Of a stretch of DNA of 64,000 bases, positions 59,846-64,000 are shown piece after piece. Under the pieces are notes generated by a model that did no database searches, had not been told where the DNA came from, and worked only from the letters and a program-made list of their open reading frames with translations. How positions within the stretch are numbered: position 1 is the stretch's first letter; each line of letters starts with the position of its first letter. The stretch comes from JAMHWF01 sp035911095 (lineage in GTDB: Bacteria > Pseudomonadota > Gammaproteobacteria > Burkholderiales > Burkholderiaceae_C). The translations under genes and the position numbers were made by a program. The DNA is taken from positions 1 to 64,000 of the forward strand of contig JAMHWF010000023.1 in the NCBI GenBank assembly GCA_035911095.1, written 5' to 3'.

Positions 59846-60493
59846 TCAGGGCGCCGGTGGCTTCACCAGGATCTCGACGCGCCGGTTCTGCTGCCGGCCT
59901 GCGGCATCGGCGTTCGAGGCGACCGGCGCGGTGTCGGCCATGCCTTCACTCGCGAGGCGGTTCGCCTCGACGCCGCGCGTCTCGAGATACGCGACCACCG
60001 CCTGCGCGCGCCGCTCGGACAGGCCCTGGTTGCTGCTGTAGGAGCCGACGTTGTCGGTATGCCCGACGACGCGCGCGGTCACGCCGCAGTACTCCTTGAT
60101 CGTCGAGGCGACGGTGTCGAGCGTCGGCTTGGCCTCGTTGCCGAGCGCGTGGCTGCCGGTCGGGAAGAGCACGTTGCCCGGCATGTCGAGCTTCACCGAT
60201 CCATCGGGCTGCTCGGTCGCCTTCGCATAGGCGTTGCCGGCCAGGGCGCCGGCCAGCGCGCCGAAGAGCGCACCGTTGCGCCGCCCGACCGCGCCCTTGT
60301 CGGCGACCGCACCGCCGACCGCCGCACCCGCCACCGCGCCGATCACGCCGCCGATGACGGTCGCCTTCGTCGCGTCGGTGCCGCCGCCGAGCGGCTTGCA
60401 GCCGCCGGTGGCGGCCGGCTTGGTCGCGCAACCCGCCACTGCCAACGCCATCGTCAACACGGCCAATGGCACCCAACCCCTTTGTCTGTTCAT
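59846..60493 (-). CDS. OmpA-like lipoprotein with glycine-zipper domain
   Basis: 215 residues from the ATG at 60493 with GGGAGAGG upstream. The signal peptide ends in a lipobox LAVAGC (Cys22), so it is an outer-membrane lipoprotein. Residues 45-90 are a glycine zipper (VIGGVIGAVAGAAVGGAVA and LFGALAGALAGNAYA). The C-terminal OmpA domain contains GHTDNVGSYSSNQGLSERRA and GRQQNRRVEI with the Asp and Arg that hold diaminopimelate, so it binds peptidoglycan. It is divergent from the first VWA gene across 215 bp, in which I see no other feature. Confidence 0.93.
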   Translation of the reverse strand: MNRQRGWVPLAVLTMALAVAGCATKPAATGGCKPLGGGTDATKATVIGGVIGAVAGAAVGGAVADKGAVGRRNGALFGALAGALAGNAYAKATEQPDGSVKLDMPGNVLFPTGSHALGNEAKPTLDTVASTIKEYCGVTARVVGHTDNVGSYSSNQGLSERRAQAVVAYLETRGVEANRLASEGMADTAPVASNADAAGRQQNRRVEILVKPPAP

Positions 60494-60708
60494 CTGCCTC
60501 TCCCGGTCCTCGCCCGTTCCGTTCGCTCGATCTGTCTGCCCGCCTCGACGGCCTGCCGGCCTGGGCGGGGGCGATTGTGCGGTGGGCCGCCGGAGGCGCG
60601 CGCCGCGACGTGAGAGATCGTGAGGAAGAGCGCACGCCCTCCCCCGGGCCATACTCGCCGCCTTCCTCCACCCCTGGACGTCGGCCGACCGCACCCGAGG
60701 ACCCCCGC

Positions 60709-62319
60709 TTGGCTCGCCCCCAGACGCTCACGCGCACGCCGCCCGACGCTGCCCAGGCACTGTCCGTCGCCGGGCGCCCGCTGCCTTCGGCGCATGCCTC
60801 GCTCGCGAGCATCCTGGCGAGCCGGCTGGGGCAGGCGCATCGCGGCCTGCTCGCCACGCCGACGACCGAGCCGGACGGCGGCGTGCTCTGGACCAGCCCG
60901 CTGCCCGGCGAGGTGCAAGCCGCCACCGCGCTGCCGCCCGAAGACCGCAGCCGCCTCGACAAGCGCGCCGCCCAGTTGCTGGGCGACATCCGCGGCCTCG
61001 CGACCCAGATGCGCGCCGAAGGCGCGACGGGCGAGGTCGTCGGCACGATGCTCGAGCTCGCGGCCCGGCATCCGCCGGGCGACTGGCTCTACAGCGTGGG
61101 CGGCAAGCCGGTGCTGGTGCTCTGGGGGCACGACGCACCAGGCGTTGCCCAGCCGGGGGCCGCGTCCGTGCCGGCGTCGAGGTCTGCGTCTGCAACCGGG
61201 TCTGCCCCTGCGGCAGGAGCGGCCACGGCATCCGTCGCCACGCAGGCGGCCCCCGCGACGGCACAGGCCGCAGCCGCAGGCTCCACGGCCGCCACCGCGG
61301 CAAGGCCCGCCCGGCGCGGCTGGCTCGCCGCCCTCGCGCTGCTGCTCGCGGCCGCCCTGCTCGCGGGCTGGTTCTTCGGCCTGCGCGGTGGCCAGGCCGG
61401 CAACGACGGCCTCGACCCGCAGCTCGCCCAGGCCGAGGCAGACACGCGCGCGCTCGAGGCCGAGCTGGCGCGCCGCAAGGCGGAGCCGCCGCGCTTCATC
61501 TGCGCCGCGCCGCCGCCGGCCGAGGCCCCGGCCAGTGCGCCCGAGCCGCCGCCGGCCGCCAGCGCGCCGCCGCCACCCGCGCCGCCGAGCGCCCCGGCGT
61601 CGACCGTCGCCGCCTGCCCCGGCGGGCGCCCCAAGGAGCAGGCGCCCCAGTTCGCGATCGTGTTCGACACCTCGCCATCGATGAACTACAGCCTCAACGC
61701 CTCGAAGGCCGACATCGAGCGCGCCGAACAGGAGGCCGCGCTCGTCGCACCGATGGCGGCGCTGGGCCTGTACCGCGGGCCCGACCCGCTCGACCGCGTG
61801 CTCGGCGAGCCGCGCCGCCTGACGCCCGCGAAGTCGGCCGCCGCCGCGATCGCCGCCGACCTGCCGGCCGACGTCGGCGCCGGCCTGGTGCTGGTCGACA
61901 GCTGCCGCGACGGCGCCAGACCGGTCGGCTACTTCGAGCCCGGCCAGCGCGCAGCGCTGCTGTCGCGCCTGCGCGGGCTGAGCGCCCCGCGCGCCGACGC
62001 CACCACCGGCACGCCGCTGGCCGACGGCCTCGCCAAGGCGGCGCGCATGGTCGACGGGGTCAAGCGCGACGCGGTGGTGCTGGTCATTTCCGACGGCGAG
62101 GAGAACTGCGGCGGCGACTCCTGCGCCACCGCCCAGTCGATCGCCCGCGCGCGGCCGCGGCTGCGCTTCAACGTGCTCGACATCACCGGCACCGGTGCCG
62201 GCAACTGCGTGGCCCGCGCCACCGGCGGCAAGGTCTACACCGCGCGCAACGCGCGCGAGATCAGCTCGATGATGAAGCGCGCCACGCAGGAGGCGATGGC
62301 GCCCGAGGGCTGCCGCTGA
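60709..62319 (+). CDS. Membrane-anchored VWA-domain protein (copy 1)
   Basis: 536 residues from a TTG at 60709, chosen because the protein then aligns from its first residue with the paralogue encoded next (LSVAGRPLPSAHASLASIL with LDVNGRSLLASHDPITSIL). Residues 1-140 form a shared unknown N-terminal domain ending GDWLYSVGGKPVLVLWGH; an Ala-rich linker, one membrane helix near residues 203-222 and a short coiled segment (QLAQAEADTRALEAELARRK) follow; then a Pro/Ala linker and a C-terminal VWA domain with the MIDAS sequence FDTSPSMNYS, Thr of TTGTPLADG and Asp of ISDGEENCGGDSC. Possibly periplasmic with disulphides. Function unknown. Confidence 0.85.
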   Translation: MARPQTLTRTPPDAAQALSVAGRPLPSAHASLASILASRLGQAHRGLLATPTTEPDGGVLWTSPLPGEVQAATALPPEDRSRLDKRAAQLLGDIRGLATQMRAEGATGEVVGTMLELAARHPPGDWLYSVGGKPVLVLWGHDAPGVAQPGAASVPASRSASATGSAPAAGAATASVATQAAPATAQAAAAGSTAATAARPARRGWLAALALLLAAALLAGWFFGLRGGQAGNDGLDPQLAQAEADTRALEAELARRKAEPPRFICAAPPPAEAPASAPEPPPAASAPPPPAPPSAPASTVAACPGGRPKEQAPQFAIVFDTSPSMNYSLNASKADIERAEQEAALVAPMAALGLYRGPDPLDRVLGEPRRLTPAKSAAAAIAADLPADVGAGLVLVDSCRDGARPVGYFEPGQRAALLSRLRGLSAPRADATTGTPLADGLAKAARMVDGVKRDAVVLVISDGEENCGGDSCATAQSIARARPRLRFNVLDITGTGAGNCVARATGGKVYTARNAREISSMMKRATQEAMAPEGCR

Positions 62320-62454
62320 GACGGCGCAGGCCAATCGGCCGCCCGGTGGCGCACGCTACAGTGCCGCACCCTCGGCCCGCGCGGCGGGCGGCCGCGAGCG
62401 GGCACGCCACGATCGCACGCCGCCTGACGCGGGCCGCGACCTCCGGGACACGAC

Positions 62455-64000
62455 GTGCCGCAACGCATCACCCAGACCGCCGCGCAGGCTGCGCAAGTGC
62501 TCGACGTCAACGGGCGCTCGCTGCTCGCGTCGCACGATCCGATCACCTCGATCCTGCGCAGCCGCCTCGGGCAGGCGCATGGCGACCTGCTCGCCACGCC
62601 GAAGCGCGAGGCCGACGGCGCGGTCACCTGGTCGACGCCGCTCGCCGGCGAGGCGAAGCCGGCAAAGGAACTGCCCGAGGACGAGCGCGCGAAGCTGCAG
62701 CGCCGTGCCGACCAGCTGCTGGGCGACATCCGAGGCCTGGCCGAGCGCATGCGCCAGGAAAGCGCGACCGGGCAGGTCGTCGCCCAGATGCTCGACTGCG
62801 CGGCGACGCGGCCGGAAGGCGACTGGCTGTACAGCGTCGGCGGCAAGCCGGTGCTGGTGATGTGGGGCCACGGCGCCCCGCCGGCGACGTCGGCCGCGGC
62901 GACAGGGGCCGCGGCAGGGACTTCTGGCGCCGCGACGGCCACGGCCACCGCCGCCCCGGGCTTACCACCCTCCCCGGCCGCGTCGCCAGCGCCAAAGGCA
63001 GGCCTCGGCGCGGGCCCTGGTTCGGGCGCCGGGTCATCGACGGGCGCGTTCGATCCGGCGGCCGCCGCGATGGCCGACCTCGCCGGCGGGGGCCCTGCGC
63101 CTCCAGGGCCCGGCGGCGCGGCCGTCGCCCGCGGCCAGGACGATGCCAGGGGAGGACGCCGCTGGCTCCTGGCGCTGGTCGCGCTGGGCCTGCTCGCGGC
63201 GCTCGCCTTCTTCGCGCTGCGCGGCTGCGATGCGCTGGCCCCGGGCGCGAACGAGGGGCCCGACCCGCGCCTGGCGCAGGCCGAAGCCGACAACCGCGCC
63301 CTCGAGGCCGAGCTCGCGCGGCGGCGCGGCGAGTCGCCGCAGTTCATCTGCGCACGGCCGCCCGAGCCACCGGTCGCCGCCGCCAGCGAGCCGCCCCCGC
63401 CCGAGCCGACCCCCGAACCACCGCCACCGCCCGCCAGCGAGCCCGCGTCCGCCCCCGAGCCCGCGGCCAGCGCGCCGGAGCCCCCGCAGCCGCCCGCCTC
63501 GCCGGTCGAGCCCCCGAAGCGCGATCCGCTCGAGCCGCTGCGCCAGCGCATCGCCAAGGCCGGCAAGGACTGCGGCGCGCTGCAGGCCGCGCTGCAGGAC
63601 CCGCTGCTGCGCGGGCGCCAGCCGGAAGCGGCGGCGCTGCGCCAGGAGCTCGGCCAGCGCTACCAGCAGCAGTGCCGCGAGCAGGCGATCCGCGAGGCGA
63701 AGAACCTCTGCCCCGGCCAGCGCCCGAAGGAGCTCGCGCCCGAACTGGCCCTGGTCTTCGACGCCTCCGGCTCGATGGGCTACAGCCTCGACCTCAACCC
63801 CAACGGCCTGCCCGCCAACCCGGCCGACGTCGTCGAGGGGCTGCTGCGCCAGCTCGGCGGCCCGCTCGGCGGCCTGGCCGCGGGCGGGCTCGACCGCTCG
63901 CGCCTGACGCGCGAACCCACGCGCATGACCGCGGCCAAGCGGGCCGCGATCTCGACCGTGCAGCGCGCCCCGTCGGACGCCAACATCGGCCTGGTGCGCA
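62455..64000 (+). CDS. Membrane-anchored VWA-domain protein (copy 2, 3' end beyond window)
   Basis: At least 515 residues from a GTG at 62455; the gene runs off the end. Same plan as the upstream paralogue: N-terminal domain (residues 1-140, with GDWLYSVGGKPVLVMWGH), Ala/Gly/Pro linker, a membrane helix near residues 237-257, the LAQAEADNRALEAELARRRG segment, a longer Pro/Glu-rich linker with an inserted helical region of 60 residues (LRQRIAKAGKDCGALQAALQ), then the VWA MIDAS FDASGSMGYSLD. The inserted region is absent from copy 1. The two copies are 135 bp apart and surely arose by tandem duplication. Confidence 0.85.
   Translation, partial: MPQRITQTAAQAAQVLDVNGRSLLASHDPITSILRSRLGQAHGDLLATPKREADGAVTWSTPLAGEAKPAKELPEDERAKLQRRADQLLGDIRGLAERMRQESATGQVVAQMLDCAATRPEGDWLYSVGGKPVLVMWGHGAPPATSAAATGAAAGTSGAATATATAAPGLPPSPAASPAPKAGLGAGPGSGAGSSTGAFDPAAAAMADLAGGGPAPPGPGGAAVARGQDDARGGRRWLLALVALGLLAALAFFALRGCDALAPGANEGPDPRLAQAEADNRALEAELARRRGESPQFICARPPEPPVAAASEPPPPEPTPEPPPPPASEPASAPEPAASAPEPPQPPASPVEPPKRDPLEPLRQRIAKAGKDCGALQAALQDPLLRGRQPEAAALRQELGQRYQQQCREQAIREAKNLCPGQRPKELAPELALVFDASGSMGYSLDLNPNGLPANPADVVEGLLRQLGGPLGGLAAGGLDRSRLTREPTRMTAAKRAAISTVQRAPSDANIGLVR

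Overview
This window looks like chromosomal DNA from a high-GC betaproteobacterium, probably order Burkholderiales in the Rubrivivax/Leptothrix/Ideonella neighbourhood. The clues are the very GC-rich coding sequence, the map-glnD pair divergent from purL, cstA-ybdD beside a two-component pair, and the ATP-grasp/alpha-E/transglutaminase operon. The genus is inference; I could run no searches.

Layout. 1-5.1 kb (minus): purL, then a haem-oxygenase-like putative di-iron oxidase and the start of an RpfF-like crotonase, coupled by an ATGA overlap. 5.2-8.7 kb (plus): map-glnD. 8.7-11.1 kb (minus): an MscS-type channel and a class II-like histone deacetylase homologue. 11.1-16.5 kb (plus): MoxR ATPase, DUF58 protein, TgpA-like transglutaminase and MltB-like lytic transglycosylase, tightly packed or overlapping. 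16.5-21.1 kb (minus): a short-chain acyl-CoA operon (SDR, acyl-CoA dehydrogenase, CoA-transferase, thiolase) with a divergent AraC-type regulator. 22.4-29.2 kb (plus): FecI-like sigma factor, FecR-like regulator and two TonB-dependent receptors, the second broken by a one-base frameshift; a methyltransferase follows on the minus strand.

29.9-35.7 kb is accessory DNA with several AT-richer genes. Its most interesting content is a remnant integron gene-cassette array read on the minus strand. It has one textbook attC site (33518-33629), a shorter degenerate attC (32905-32962), a third attC split at its core by a deletion-bearing IS110-family element, and two further GTTAGGC core sites. No integrase gene is visible here, so within this window it is an attC cluster lacking an integrase. 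Cargo: a pentapeptide-repeat protein with a Rossmann/TIR-like C-terminal domain, a GIY-YIG domain protein, and two small unknown proteins. A decayed second IS110 copy and several striking palindromes flank it.

35.7-40.3 kb (minus): a cache-domain histidine kinase and LuxR-type regulator upstream of cstA-ybdD, a likely carbon-uptake module. 40.4-50.2 kb (minus): a six-gene operon with both split and fused forms of circularly permuted ATP-grasp and alpha-E proteins, two transglutaminase-type proteins, and a third transglutaminase reduced to 79 residues by an internal deletion. 50.3-57.3 kb: comEC, a RidA-family protein, dsbB, a RlpA-like protein and parC. 57.4-59.7 kb: a GlxA-type regulator divergent from a cysteine hydrolase, then a GNAT acetyltransferase. 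59.8-64 kb: an OmpA-like lipoprotein divergent from two tandem paralogous membrane-anchored VWA proteins, the second running off the end. No rRNA, tRNA or CRISPR array was seen.
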